From Glycomyces tenuis DSM 44171 (GTDB lineage: Bacteria > Actinomycetota > Actinomycetes > Mycobacteriales > Micromonosporaceae): a stretch of 64,000 nucleotides of DNA. A model generated the notes under the pieces. That model saw only the letters and a program-made list of their open reading frames with translations, ran no database searches and was not told the DNA's origin. The stretch covers positions 186,001-250,000 of the forward strand of contig NZ_ATYW01000005.1 of the NCBI RefSeq assembly GCF_000427885.1, given 5' to 3'. This document shows, one piece after another, positions 45,352-54,713 of the stretch (positions are counted from its first letter, which is position 1; each line of letters starts with the position of its first letter). The position numbers and the translations under genes were made by a program.

Positions 45352-47202
45352 ATGCCCCCGCATGCCCGCAATGTCCTTCTGCCCGTGGCACTCAGCGCGC
45401 TGGCGGGCGCCGCCGTGGGCGCGCTCGCGGCCGCCGCTCCGGCCGCCGCCCAAGGCGCCGAAGCACCCGAGCACCGCGGCGACGGCCCCTACCTGCTCGT
45501 GTGCGGCGACGACGCCGAGGCCTTCGCCGAGCGCAACGACCAGGTCGCCTACAACCAGCGCATCGTCAACGAGCGGCTGTTCGAGGAATGCCTCGACACC
45601 GGCCACCGGGACCTCGCCGCCGCACTGGAGGCCGTCGAGGAGCCCGGCACGCGGATCCAGATCCTCCCGGGGCGCTACGCCTTCGAGGAGACCGTCGTCG
45701 TCGACGGCGCCGAGGACCTCCAGATCGAAGGGCTCGGCGACAGCCCCGACGACGTCCACCTCTCGGTCCGGTACGTGGCCGAGGCCGTCATCGAGGCGAG
45801 GGACTCGACCGGCCTGTACTTCAAGGGCTTCACCGTCGGGCAGAGCCTGGGCGCCGGGCTGGTCGTCAGCGGCGCCGAAGGCGCCGCCGTGGACGGCGTG
45901 AAGGCCGTCCACAATGGTGGAGACGGTCTGCGCGTGTCCGACTCGACCGCGGTGCGCCTGAGCGGGTGCGCCGCGTCGGGCAACGACGGCGCGGGCATCG
46001 CGGTGGACGACACCGACGCCGAGGTCACCGGCTGCGAGTCCGCGGAGAACCTCATCGGCCTGCGCGAGGGCGGCGGCGGCGAGGTCGTCCTCGAATCGAA
46101 CCGCCTGCACGACAACACCACCGGCCTGGTCGTCACCGAGACCTCGGAGGGCCACCGCCTGGAGGCGAGCGGCAACAGCGTCTTCGACAACAACGCCGAC
46201 CACTACGCGAACCTCACCAATGGACATTGCGATGTCGAAGCGACGCAGCGCGACTGGTCTTCGGGCGGCCGCTGCCCGGCCGAGGCGGCGCCCGTGGGCG
46301 TCGGCGTCCTCATCGCGGGCGGCAACGACACCGCCTTCACCGGCAACCACATCTGGGGCCAGGAGACCGCCGCGGTCATGGTGTGGGGCGAGCCGGGCGC
46401 GGGCGACGCCGCCTCCCACCGCAACCGCTTCGAGGACAACGAGCTCGGCTACCGCGACGACGGCCGCCGCTTCCGCAACCGCCTCGACCTGTGGTGGGAC
46501 GGCAAGGGCGACGGCAACTGCTTCGCCGAGCCGACCGCCTGGCACACCACGCCGGCGGTCATGCCCTCGTGCGAGGACCCCGGGCCGGGGCGGATCCTGG
46601 CCGAACCGCTGAAGGCCTTCAAGGTGTGGCACTGCGGCACCGACGCGATCGGGGACGGCGTCCCCGCCGGGTGCGACTGGTTCGGCGCCAAGTTCACCGA
46701 CCGGATCGAGGCGCAGGCGGCCGTCGCCTTCGCCGCGGGGCTGCTGTTCCTCACCGGGGCGGGCTGGTTCGGCGCCGCCCGGGCTCCCGAACCGCCGCCG
46801 CCGATGTCCATGACGTTCTCCGCCATCGCGACCTGTCTGGGGGCGCTGCTGCTGGTGCTCGCGTCGTGGTCGGGCCGCAGCGACTACGAGGCGCTCGCGA
46901 TCGGCCTGTGGGGCTTCGGCTGGATCCTGGCGGGCCGCTCCTGGTTCTCCTCGGGGCTCGGCGCCTTCGGCGGCTTCACCGCGCTCATCGGCGGGCTCGC
47001 GGTCATCGACGCCGTCGATCGCGGCGTGTGGATCGTCCCCGTCCTGCCGGTCTCCCCCGGCTGGATGTGGCTCGTCCTGCTGCCGCTGTGGGTCCTGCTC
47101 GCCCTCGGCGCGGTCTTCCGCCGCCGCCCGCGCGCGGACGCCCGGCCGCCGGTGGAGCGCACGCCCGCCACCGTCCCGCCGCGCGACCGCTTCGACTGGT
47201 AG
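45352..47202 (+). CDS. Exported right-handed beta-helix protein with C-terminal membrane segments
   Basis: A 616-aa protein. Signal peptide at 1-34 (NVLLPVALSALAGAAVGALAAAAPAAAQ). The middle (about 85-370) is a NosD-like parallel beta-helix with repeated turns such as VVDGAEDLQIEGLGD, GVKAVHNGGDGLRVSD, GIAVDDTDAEVTGCESAENLIGL and NRLHDNTTGLVV. Four hydrophobic helices follow (about 450-590). It may bind or process polysaccharide at the cell surface, with the membrane part as anchor; no catalytic residues are recognised. The ATG at 45352 has GGAG only 2 nt upstream, so the start is uncertain. Confidence 0.75.
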   Translation: MPPHARNVLLPVALSALAGAAVGALAAAAPAAAQGAEAPEHRGDGPYLLVCGDDAEAFAERNDQVAYNQRIVNERLFEECLDTGHRDLAAALEAVEEPGTRIQILPGRYAFEETVVVDGAEDLQIEGLGDSPDDVHLSVRYVAEAVIEARDSTGLYFKGFTVGQSLGAGLVVSGAEGAAVDGVKAVHNGGDGLRVSDSTAVRLSGCAASGNDGAGIAVDDTDAEVTGCESAENLIGLREGGGGEVVLESNRLHDNTTGLVVTETSEGHRLEASGNSVFDNNADHYANLTNGHCDVEATQRDWSSGGRCPAEAAPVGVGVLIAGGNDTAFTGNHIWGQETAAVMVWGEPGAGDAASHRNRFEDNELGYRDDGRRFRNRLDLWWDGKGDGNCFAEPTAWHTTPAVMPSCEDPGPGRILAEPLKAFKVWHCGTDAIGDGVPAGCDWFGAKFTDRIEAQAAVAFAAGLLFLTGAGWFGAARAPEPPPPMSMTFSAIATCLGALLLVLASWSGRSDYEALAIGLWGFGWILAGRSWFSSGLGAFGGFTALIGGLAVIDAVDRGVWIVPVLPVSPGWMWLVLLPLWVLLALGAVFRRRPRADARPPVERTPATVPPRDRFDW

Positions 47203-47272
47203 GCCCGGATCGCATTGCGGGCAAACACGGCAGGAGGCGGACGTGTCGGGCCGCCTACGGTACCGTTACGCC

Positions 47273-47473
47273 ATGACTTGGACCTGGCAGATCGAAGACG
47301 CCGACGGCAACGCCCTCGAAGTGCCCGACACCGACCTGGGCAGTCAGGGCGACGCCGAATCGTGGCTGGGCGAGCGCTGGCGCGACTTCGTCGCCGACGG
47401 CGCGACGACCGCCGTCCTCCAGGAGGACGGCAGGACGATCTACCGGATGGACCTGGCCACGGCCGAGGAGTAG
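47273..47473 (+). CDS. Small conserved actinobacterial protein
   Basis: A 66-aa protein, MTWTWQIEDADGNALEVP and onward, with SQGDAESWLGERWRDFVADG and TTAVLQEDGRTIYRMDL. I recognise this as a small conserved hypothetical family of actinobacteria with WTW and ESWxGExW motifs. It is a compact alpha/beta protein without a signal peptide. The ATG at 47273 is preferred over a GTG 30 bp upstream. It lies 70 bp after the beta-helix gene. Its function is unknown. Confidence 0.7.
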   Translation: MTWTWQIEDADGNALEVPDTDLGSQGDAESWLGERWRDFVADGATTAVLQEDGRTIYRMDLATAEE

Positions 47474-47508
47474 CGGCCCCGCCGGGCCGAGGACGGCCGC
47501 CCGCGGAC

Positions 47509-47576
47509 GAGTACCCACGGCGACGCCTGCGGAGCCGTAGATGAGTACCCACGGCGACGCCTGCGGAGCCGTAGAT
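47509..47576. repeat. Two perfect 34-bp tandem repeats
   Basis: 47509-47542 is repeated exactly at 47543-47576; four bases of a third unit (GAGT) follow. The pair ends 32 bp before the GTG of the AAA ATPase and so lies in its promoter or leader. Confidence 0.93.
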
Positions 47577-47608
47577 GAGTGCGGCCTGAGCGTAATAGGC
47601 TGGTCGGT

Positions 47609-49888
47609 GTGACCGATGCTGGTTCTCTCACACTCACAGCCGCCAGAGCGCGAGCCGCGCTGGACGCCCGACGCGGCATCGTCCGCCTCCACTCCGAGGT
47701 GCTGACCGCCCTCGGACTCCAGGCGGGCGACGCGGTGGACATCGCGGCGCGGCGCACGACGACGGCGATCGCACTCGCGGCCGACCGGTACGCGTCCCGC
47801 CGCTCCCTCTACGCCGACGACCTGACGCTCGGCAACATCGGCGCCAGGGACGGCGACCCGGTGCGCCTGAGCCCGGCGCGGCTGGCCGCGGCCGACCGGG
47901 TCGTGCTGTCGGGGCCCGCGTCGGTGGTCGCGGCCGTCGACCCGGACACGCTGCGGCTGGCGCTGCTGAGCAAGGTCGTCAGCGTCGGCGACGACGTCTC
48001 GCTCCTGCCGATCGAGATCGGCGACGGCCAGCGGGAGATCGTCTCGGCGACGCGGCGGACGCTGAACAACACGCTCGGCATGGGCTGGACGACGATGGTG
48101 CTCAACGTCACCGAGGCCGAGCCGGCGCAGGCGGCGATGATCACCACGGACACGCTGGTGCGCTGGGAGCACGAGGCGCCCGCGTCGATCGACGTGCCGC
48201 TGCCGGGCCTGGGGCGCGTGGCGAAGCTCGAGCGGGCCCGCGTGCCGGTGCCGACCGGCGGCGAGGCCGTGCGGCAGCGGGAGTCGCCGCCGCGGGCCGA
48301 GACGCCGGTGCGCGCGGAGGAGCCGCGCCGGGAGCCGCACATCCCCTACGAGGAGCTCGCGGGCGCGCGGATCCCCGCCGAGGAGCTGCGCGAACTGCTC
48401 GACCTGGGTTTCAACCACCGCGAGGTGCTCACGGTGGTGGGCACGGACATGACGCTCGGCGTCCTCGTCTCCGGGCCGTCGGGCGCGGGCAAGGCGACGG
48501 TGGTGCGCTCGGTGGCCGCCGAGGTCGGCGCGGGCGTCAGCGAGGTCGCCGGGCCGGATCTGGCGGCGATCGAGGCCAACGCCGCCGCCGACCGCCTCAG
48601 GAGCGCCGTCGCGGCGCTGCGGGCACCGGGAGTGCTGCTGGTGACCGGCGCCGAGGCGATCGCGCCCGCCGAGCGCACGACGCCGCTGGGCACGATGTTC
48701 AAGAAGCTCGTCGAGGAGGTCCTCGCGGGCGGGCACGCCGTGGTGTGCACGACCGCCCGCGTCGACGACCTCGACACCGAGCTGCGCGGCCGCCTCGAGC
48801 ACGAGGTGGTGGTGCCGATGCCCGACGCCGACGCCCGGCGCGAGCTGCTCTTGTACTTCACGCGCGGCATGAAGGTCGCCGAGGACGTCAAGCTCGAGTC
48901 GGTGGCGCACCGCTCGCCGGGCTACGTCGCGGCCGACCTGGCGACGATGGTGCGCGAGGCCGGGGTGCGGGCCGCCATGCGCGCCAAGGACGGCGGGGCG
49001 ACGGCGCTCCAGACCACCGACTTCGACGCGGCCCTGGACTCGGTGCGCCCCTCCAGCATGGCCGGGGACTCGGTGGAGCTGGGCGGGCTCACGCTCGACG
49101 ACGTCGGCGGCATGGAGGAGCTGAAGCAGACCCTCACCGAGACGGTGCTGTGGCCGCTGACCTACCCGGACGCGTTCACGCGCCTCGGCATCGACGCGCC
49201 GCGGGGCATCCTCCTGTACGGGCCGCCGGGGTGCGGCAAGACCTACATCGTCCGCGCCGTCGCCGGCGAGGGCCACGCGAACGTGTTGAGCGTCAAAGGC
49301 TCGGAACTGCTGAACAAGTGGGTCGGCGAGTCGGAGAAGAACGTGCGGGAGCTGTTCCGCCGGGCCCGCCAGGCGAGCCCGACGCTGATGTTCTTCGACG
49401 AGCTGGACGCCCTGGCGCCGGTGCGCGGCGGCGGCACGGACGGCGGGACCGCCGACCGGGTGGTCGCGGCGCTGCTGACCGAGTTGGACGGCGCCGAGGC
49501 GCTGCGGGACGTCGTCGTGGTGGGCGCGACGAACCGGCCGGACATGATCGACCCGGCGCTGCTGCGGCCCGGGCGCCTGGAGCGGCTGGTGTACGTGCCG
49601 CCGCCGGACGCGAGCGGACGCGCCGACATCCTGCGGGCCAACGCGAAGAACGTGCCGTTCGCCGACGACGTGGACCTGGACGAGGTGGCGGACGAGCTGT
49701 GGCTGTACTCGGCGGCGGACTGCGCGGCCCTGGTGCGGGAGGCGGCGCTGACGGCGATGCGCGAGTCCCTCGAAGCCACCGTGGTGACGGCCTCGCATGT
49801 GGAGCAGGCGATCGAGCGGGTCCGCCCCAGCCTGGATCCGAAGCAGCTGGAGTACCTGGAGAACTACGCGAACGACCGCGAGGCGTAG
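47609..49888 (+). CDS. Cdc48/p97-like AAA ATPase
   Basis: A 759-aa protein: an N-terminal double-psi barrel-like domain (1-200), linker, then two AAA modules. D1 has a P-loop GPSGAGKAT near residue 289 but its Walker B place reads VLLVTGAEAIAP, without the Asp-Glu pair, so D1 probably cannot hydrolyse ATP. D2 is complete: GPPGCGKT near 537, LMFFDELDAL, and NRPDMIDPALLRPGRLE as second region of homology. This is the Cdc48-like protein of actinobacteria (Cpa type), an unfoldase. The GTG at 47609 is used. Substrates are unknown. Confidence 0.88.
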   Translation: MTDAGSLTLTAARARAALDARRGIVRLHSEVLTALGLQAGDAVDIAARRTTTAIALAADRYASRRSLYADDLTLGNIGARDGDPVRLSPARLAAADRVVLSGPASVVAAVDPDTLRLALLSKVVSVGDDVSLLPIEIGDGQREIVSATRRTLNNTLGMGWTTMVLNVTEAEPAQAAMITTDTLVRWEHEAPASIDVPLPGLGRVAKLERARVPVPTGGEAVRQRESPPRAETPVRAEEPRREPHIPYEELAGARIPAEELRELLDLGFNHREVLTVVGTDMTLGVLVSGPSGAGKATVVRSVAAEVGAGVSEVAGPDLAAIEANAAADRLRSAVAALRAPGVLLVTGAEAIAPAERTTPLGTMFKKLVEEVLAGGHAVVCTTARVDDLDTELRGRLEHEVVVPMPDADARRELLLYFTRGMKVAEDVKLESVAHRSPGYVAADLATMVREAGVRAAMRAKDGGATALQTTDFDAALDSVRPSSMAGDSVELGGLTLDDVGGMEELKQTLTETVLWPLTYPDAFTRLGIDAPRGILLYGPPGCGKTYIVRAVAGEGHANVLSVKGSELLNKWVGESEKNVRELFRRARQASPTLMFFDELDALAPVRGGGTDGGTADRVVAALLTELDGAEALRDVVVVGATNRPDMIDPALLRPGRLERLVYVPPPDASGRADILRANAKNVPFADDVDLDEVADELWLYSAADCAALVREAALTAMRESLEATVVTASHVEQAIERVRPSLDPKQLEYLENYANDREA

Positions 49889-49922
49889 CGGGCGGCAGCG
49901 CCGCCCGCCTCCCCCCGCCGCG

Positions 49923-51107
49923 TCAGCCGATCGGGTCCCAGCCGTCGGAGCCGCTGAGGTAGTCGGACGGCTCGTATTCGGCCGCTTCGGCATCGCTCAT
50001 CTGCGGGCGGTCGTCGTTCACGCCCGCGCCGGGGCCGGTGTTGGCGTACTCGCTCAGGCGCGCGTCCCTCCAGTCCAGACCGGACATGTCGGTCCACGGG
50101 TCGCTTCGGATGTGCGAGCCGAGGTTCGACTCGCGCACCAGGACCTGGCCGCGGGCCGTCTCGGACCCGCCCGCGGGCCAGGGCCGTCCGAGGTAGACCG
50201 AGCCGTCGGGGGCGTCGCTGACGAAGTCGCAGCCGGTGAACAGGTACCCGTACCGGTTGCTCAACTCGGTGCTGGCGGCGGTGATGTAGCCGTTGTCGGC
50301 GTCCGAGCCGCGGTCGAGTGATCGGATGGTGCAGTCGTCGAACACGGCGGTGCCGCGGCCGAAGATGAAGTCGACGTCGCCCTCGACGTAGCAGTCGCGG
50401 TAGTACTGCCTGCCGGCCTCGTCCTCGCTGGGCGAGTTGGCGTAGAGCGTGTCCTGGTTGCCCAGGAAGCGCACGTTGTCGAAGACCATGCGGTCGCCGT
50501 TGACCTTGACGGCCACCGCTTGGCTGTCGCCGTTCGCGGCCTCGTCGTAGGCGTTCTCGAAGGTGAGGTCCGAGGCGGTGAAGTCGTCGCCGTTGAGGGT
50601 GACCGAGGCGCTGCCGGTGGTGCCCCAGGTGCCGCCGGAGCCGTCGTCACAGGCGGCGCAGCGGTCGTCGGTGATGACCACGTCCGTCGGGTCGCCGGTG
50701 GCGCCGACGAAGCTCAGGCCGGTCTTGTCGCCGGGCACGGTCACGTTGCCGTCGTAGGTGCCCGGCTCGATGAGGATGGTGAAGCCGTCCGAGGCTGCGT
50801 CGACGGCGGCCTGGACGGTGGTGTGGGTGCCCGAGCCGTCGGCGGCCACGACGAGGTCGGCGTCGACCTCGCCGCCGCCGTAGCCCCATTGGGTGAGCTG
50901 GGCGCCCGGTTCGGTCGAGCCGCCCTCGATGTCGAAGACGAGGCCCGAGCGCCGGGATTCGATGGCGTACCAGGTGTCGGTCTCGATCGCGGCCGCATCG
51001 GAAGTGACCGTGACCATCGCCGCGACGACGGCGAGGGCGGCGCCGACGGCGCCCACCAGGAGGCCCGCCCGTCGGCGGGCGCGAACGGAGAGGGTGTTCG
51101 TATGCAT
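49923..51107 (-). CDS. Secreted pectinesterase (CE8) with a ricin-lectin remnant
   Basis: A 394-aa exported enzyme that removes methyl esters from pectin. Signal peptide at 1-40 (RRRAGLLVGAVGAALAVVAAMVTV, ending near DAAA). Residues 45-75 (WYAIESRRSGLVFDIEGGSTEPGAQLTQWGYGG) look like the first repeat of a ricin-type trefoil cut short. The catalytic part begins near 80; QDTLYA, DCYVEGDVDFIFG and YLGRPW are the family motifs, with the two Asp and the Arg of the active site. Two cysteines (CAACDD) are adjacent. GGAGCG lies before the ATG at 51107, and a 21-bp palindrome lies 78 bp upstream. Confidence 0.92.
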   Translation of the reverse strand: MHTNTLSVRARRRAGLLVGAVGAALAVVAAMVTVTSDAAAIETDTWYAIESRRSGLVFDIEGGSTEPGAQLTQWGYGGGEVDADLVVAADGSGTHTTVQAAVDAASDGFTILIEPGTYDGNVTVPGDKTGLSFVGATGDPTDVVITDDRCAACDDGSGGTWGTTGSASVTLNGDDFTASDLTFENAYDEAANGDSQAVAVKVNGDRMVFDNVRFLGNQDTLYANSPSEDEAGRQYYRDCYVEGDVDFIFGRGTAVFDDCTIRSLDRGSDADNGYITAASTELSNRYGYLFTGCDFVSDAPDGSVYLGRPWPAGGSETARGQVLVRESNLGSHIRSDPWTDMSGLDWRDARLSEYANTGPGAGVNDDRPQMSDAEAAEYEPSDYLSGSDGWDPIG

Positions 51108-51184
51108 GATCGCTCCATTGGGAGAGTCGTTCGTCAAGGGAGCCTGGACGGTGCCGGGTGGGTGCCCAAGACACGATATCGAGA

Positions 51185-51205
51185 TATGTAAATTGATTTT
51201 ACATA
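51185..51205. promoter_or_regulatory. AT-rich palindromic operator candidate upstream of pectinesterase
   Basis: TATGTAAA-N5-TTTACATA, 8-bp perfect arms centred about 88 bp upstream of the pectinesterase ATG. It stands out as AT-rich. It could bind a GntR- or LacI-type sugar regulator. Confidence 0.6.
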
Positions 51206-51252
51206 ATGCGGCGGCCGGGAGGAAGACCGGCCGCCGGAACCGCACGGGGGAT

Positions 51253-52281
51253 TCAGGCGTCGCCGTCGAGCTCGGTGCACTGGCGCACGACCCGCAGCCC
51301 CTCGTCGGACAGTTCCATCTCGTACAGCTTGCCGCGGGCGTTCGTGAAGGGGCGGTGCAGCACCATCATCAGCCGCCCTTCGAAGTCGGTGAAGAGCATC
51401 CCGTGCCCCGAGTCGCCGCGCACGAGCGGTTCGCCTTGCGCCCAAGGGCCTTCGAGCGCGCCGCTGGCGGCGACGGCGTAGGTCTGCACGTACTCGCCGT
51501 CGATCCGGCCGCCCGAGGCGCGGTTCTTCTCGTAGGTCGACCACAGGCACACCAGCGCGCCCGAGGGGGTGCGGTACAGCTGCGGCCCGTCGGTGACGTA
51601 GGGCGCGAGCTGGTACGGCACCCCGGCGGGCAGCTCGCGGGTGATCCAGGCGGCGTCGGAGCCCTTGAACAGCATGACGGCCGCTCCGGCGACCGCGTCG
51701 AGGCCCTCGGTGAGCGGGAACGCCTCGACGGTGCCGTCGACGCGCTGGAGCCATTCGTTCGCGTAGACCATCCACGGCCGGCCCTCGTCGTCGACGAACA
51801 GGGTCCCGTCGAGCGTCATCAGCTCGGCCGGGAGGATCGGCGCCTCGGGCTTGAGCATCCGGAACGGCCCGGTGAGCGAGTCGGCGACGGCCGTGACCGT
51901 CGAGCGGCGGTGGCCCGGAAGCGGGACCGGCAGGCCGTAGCGGTCGGGCGGGGGCACCTCGAGCACCGCGTCCTCGTCGTGGAGCGTGGTGAACAGGTAC
52001 CAGGCGTCCTTCCAGCGGTGGACCTCCGGCGCCCACGCGCCGTGCCTCGCCCAGGGCTCGTCTTGATCGTCGACGAGGAACACCGGGACCGGTTCGGCCC
52101 AGTCGCGGAGGTTCTCGGAGCGGTAGACCATGGTGCCGACACCGGTGCCGAGGCCCTGGGCGGCGGTGTACAGGTGGTAGAGCCCGCTCTCGGCGTCGGC
52201 GACGACGTACGGGTCGTGGAGCGGCATCCGGGGCATCCGCAGCGGGAACGAGGTGGGGCGGGCCGACCCGGGAGCACTCAT
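51253..52281 (-). CDS. Glycoside hydrolase family 43-like protein
   Basis: A 342-aa protein with the five-bladed propeller pattern of GH43 (arabinanase/xylosidase): DPYVVADAESGLYHLYTA (Asp base) near 23, GAWAPEVHRWKDAWYLFTT near 83, and TDGPQLYRTPSGALVCLWST near 235. There is no signal peptide, so it may act on imported oligosaccharides. It lies 32 bp after the metallophosphoesterase and before the pectinesterase, both on the same strand, with a long gap to the latter. Plant cell-wall side chains are the plausible substrate. Confidence 0.8.
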   Translation of the reverse strand: MSAPGSARPTSFPLRMPRMPLHDPYVVADAESGLYHLYTAAQGLGTGVGTMVYRSENLRDWAEPVPVFLVDDQDEPWARHGAWAPEVHRWKDAWYLFTTLHDEDAVLEVPPPDRYGLPVPLPGHRRSTVTAVADSLTGPFRMLKPEAPILPAELMTLDGTLFVDDEGRPWMVYANEWLQRVDGTVEAFPLTEGLDAVAGAAVMLFKGSDAAWITRELPAGVPYQLAPYVTDGPQLYRTPSGALVCLWSTYEKNRASGGRIDGEYVQTYAVAASGALEGPWAQGEPLVRGDSGHGMLFTDFEGRLMMVLHRPFTNARGKLYEMELSDEGLRVVRQCTELDGDA

Positions 52282-52313
52282 GAGGCAAACGCTAACAACG
52301 GTTTCGGGCGGTG

Positions 52314-53999
52314 TCAATCGTCCCTGCCGAGCCACTCCCCCGCCTGGGCGACGAGCCGCCGCACCGGGTTCTGCGACGGCAGCGAGGCCCGGCTCGGGCC
52401 CGCCTGCGGGACCTTGAAGCCCGGCTCGATCAGGCGCGGGCGCAGCGGCTCGACCGGTTTGATCCACGAGTCGGCTGGGGCCCCTTCGGGATCGGCGGCC
52501 CACTGGCGGCCGGATCGGTCGAGCCCGATCGGGTAGACCGTGGCCCCGTCGGGGCCGATCCTGATCCGCAGGAAGCACTTCTGGTCGATGATGGACAGAC
52601 CGGCGAACAGCTCGTTGGCGTTGACGCCGAAGCGGTTGGCGACCACCAGGTACAGGCCCACCAGCCAGGTGGAGACGAGCCCGGCGACCGGGAAGTAGGC
52701 CGCGAACGCCCAGAAGTCCGGCCACGGCATCGCCTTGACCGCCTGCGCCCCGGCCCAGGCCAGGCCCAGCTGCGCCGCCCCGTGCGAGAGCCCGAGCAGG
52801 TAGTGCCGCACGCCCCTGGCGCCCTGGCCGGGGTGCGCGAAGCCGACCCCGGCGGCCAGGAGCACCGCCGCCACGGCCACGAACGGCCCAGTGCCTTCCA
52901 ATATGGACACGGTCCCGATGAGCATGATGACGCTCATCAAGAGCGTGAAGCCCTTGTTCAGCAGCGGCAGGCGCCCGAAGATCCCGAAGGCGTAACCGAG
53001 GGACCGCGGCTGGCTCGGGTAGGTGTGCGCGAGCTGGTATTCGCGCTGGGCCGCATCGGGTTCGCTGATGGACTTGCGCGGCGCGGTCAGCCGCGCGGGC
53101 AGGTTGTGCGTCGGCGACAGGTAGGCCCCGCCGCCGCCCGCGGTCACCAGGTGCCGCTTGCCGTCGATCTCGGCGTAGTGCGCGTAGTGGTGCCGGTCGC
53201 CGGTGAGGATGAGCGGCACGTCGGCCTTGCGGTCGGCGATGACGTCGCGGATGAAGTGGTCGATGCGGTCGTAGGAGCGCGGGTCGTCCTCGGTCCACAC
53301 CCACGAGGGCTGCGGCACGCACAGGATCACCTGGTCGCCGGGGCCGAGGTCTTCGGCGGCGCGCTTGAAGTACTCCAGCTGCGGCCGGTCGAGGTGCGCG
53401 TCGAACTGGGCGTCGACGGCGAACAGCCACCAGTTGTGCGGCAGGCTCAACGCGAAGTACGAGCGGGCCTGCGCGGTCCGGTAGCCGCCGAAGGTGCGGC
53501 CCTCGACGAACTGGCGGCTGAAGGCGGTGAGCCCGTCGAACCAGTCGTGGTTGCCCGGGATCGCGTACAGCGACACCGGGGTCGCGGGGTTCGCGGCCTC
53601 GTAGGGGCCCTTCATGCGGTGCTCGTACTCGCGCCAGTTCGCCGCCGGGTAGACCTCGTCGCCGCCCATGACGAGGACCGAGCCGCGCGGCAGGCGCTCG
53701 CCGCCGACCTCGAGTTCCCTCTGCGCGGTCAGGTAGGCGATCGAGTAGGTGGAGTCGAAGCCGTCGCCGATGTCGGCGACGTAGTCGAGCCACAGCTCCT
53801 CGCCGGCGTCGTGCGCGAACACGCCCTGCTCGCGGGAGCCGAACAGCTCGCGCTTGTCGAGGTAGCCGCCGAGGAGCCGGGCGAGGCCGAAGCGGGCGGA
53901 GGTCTCGGCGAGCGTGCGCGGGGACATCCACCGGACCGGGCGCTGCGGGAAGAAGCGGAGTTCTTCGGGGCTCAGATCTCGTGGGCGGGGACGTTCCAT
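52314..53999 (-). CDS. Metallophosphoesterase with C-terminal membrane segments
   Basis: A 561-aa protein. The calcineurin-type phosphoesterase domain (about 60-330) contains VADIGDGFDST, VMGGDEVYP, GNHDWFDG and LTGDRHHYAHY; the second and third are the metal-binding Asp and Asn-His motifs. The first motif, normally DxH, reads DIGDG and is atypical. About four to five hydrophobic helices lie between 365 and 480 (LLMSVIMLIGTVSILEGTGPF...), and the C terminus is cytoplasmic-looking. Its substrate is unknown. The ATG at 53999 is preferred over an upstream TTG/GTG. It is followed by the GH43 gene 32 bp on. Confidence 0.8.
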   Translation of the reverse strand: MERPRPRDLSPEELRFFPQRPVRWMSPRTLAETSARFGLARLLGGYLDKRELFGSREQGVFAHDAGEELWLDYVADIGDGFDSTYSIAYLTAQRELEVGGERLPRGSVLVMGGDEVYPAANWREYEHRMKGPYEAANPATPVSLYAIPGNHDWFDGLTAFSRQFVEGRTFGGYRTAQARSYFALSLPHNWWLFAVDAQFDAHLDRPQLEYFKRAAEDLGPGDQVILCVPQPSWVWTEDDPRSYDRIDHFIRDVIADRKADVPLILTGDRHHYAHYAEIDGKRHLVTAGGGGAYLSPTHNLPARLTAPRKSISEPDAAQREYQLAHTYPSQPRSLGYAFGIFGRLPLLNKGFTLLMSVIMLIGTVSILEGTGPFVAVAAVLLAAGVGFAHPGQGARGVRHYLLGLSHGAAQLGLAWAGAQAVKAMPWPDFWAFAAYFPVAGLVSTWLVGLYLVVANRFGVNANELFAGLSIIDQKCFLRIRIGPDGATVYPIGLDRSGRQWAADPEGAPADSWIKPVEPLRPRLIEPGFKVPQAGPSRASLPSQNPVRRLVAQAGEWLGRDD

Positions 54000-54112
54000 G
54001 TGCACATAATGGCATGTTTTATGCCCCAAGGGAACCCATGATGCCCACTTGTCCGTCCCGATGGGCGGAAAACGGTTCGGGCGCCACGGTGCCCCACAGT
54101 ACCCTCTCGGGC

Positions 54113-54583
54113 ATGGGTATCGCGAGGTTCGCCACCGCCGACGACGTCGAGGAGATCGTCCGGCTCCGCCAGGTCATGCTCGAGGAGTGGTTCGACTGCC
54201 CCGACGACGGCTGGAAGGAGGGCACGGCCGTGATCCTGAAGCGGCGCCTCGGCGAAGCCGAGCCGACGATGGCCGTCACGGTCGTCGACGCGCCGGGTAC
54301 TCCAGGCGCCCTGGCCTCCTGCGCCGCCGGGGTGATCTCCGAGCGGCTCCCGTCGCCGCACAACCCCACCGGCCTGGCCGGCTGGGTCTTCAACGTCTCG
54401 ACCGACCCCGCATGGCGCCGCCGCGGCTTCAGCAGGGCGTGCATGGAGGCGCTGCTCGAGTGGTTCGACGATCGCGGTATCCGCTCGGTGGACCTGCACG
54501 CCTCCAGTCAGGGCGAGGGCCTGTACCGGCAGCTCGGCTTCCAGCCTCCCGCGGAACCGGCGATGCGCCGCAAGTCGCCGTAG
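54113..54583 (+). CDS. GNAT-family N-acetyltransferase
   Basis: A 156-aa acetyltransferase. The acetyl-CoA loop is DPAWRRRGFSRACMEALLEW near 97-116, with the R/QxxG-like RRRGFS; the C-terminal motif B is GLYRQLGFQP. The ATG at 54113 begins MGIARFATADDVEEIV, the usual first strand. It is divergent from the metallophosphoesterase, with 113 bp between. The substrate is unknown. Confidence 0.87.
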   Translation: MGIARFATADDVEEIVRLRQVMLEEWFDCPDDGWKEGTAVILKRRLGEAEPTMAVTVVDAPGTPGALASCAAGVISERLPSPHNPTGLAGWVFNVSTDPAWRRRGFSRACMEALLEWFDDRGIRSVDLHASSQGEGLYRQLGFQPPAEPAMRRKSP

Positions 54584-54713
54584 CGCCCCGGCGGTGCGGC
54601 GTGCCATGACAGGAGCGCCGCGATCCGCTACCGTGAAAGGCAGCCGTCTCGCGGGCCGAGGCCGGATGCCAAGGCCGCCAGCGGTTCCCTCGATCAGAAC
54701 GGAGCCTTGCACC

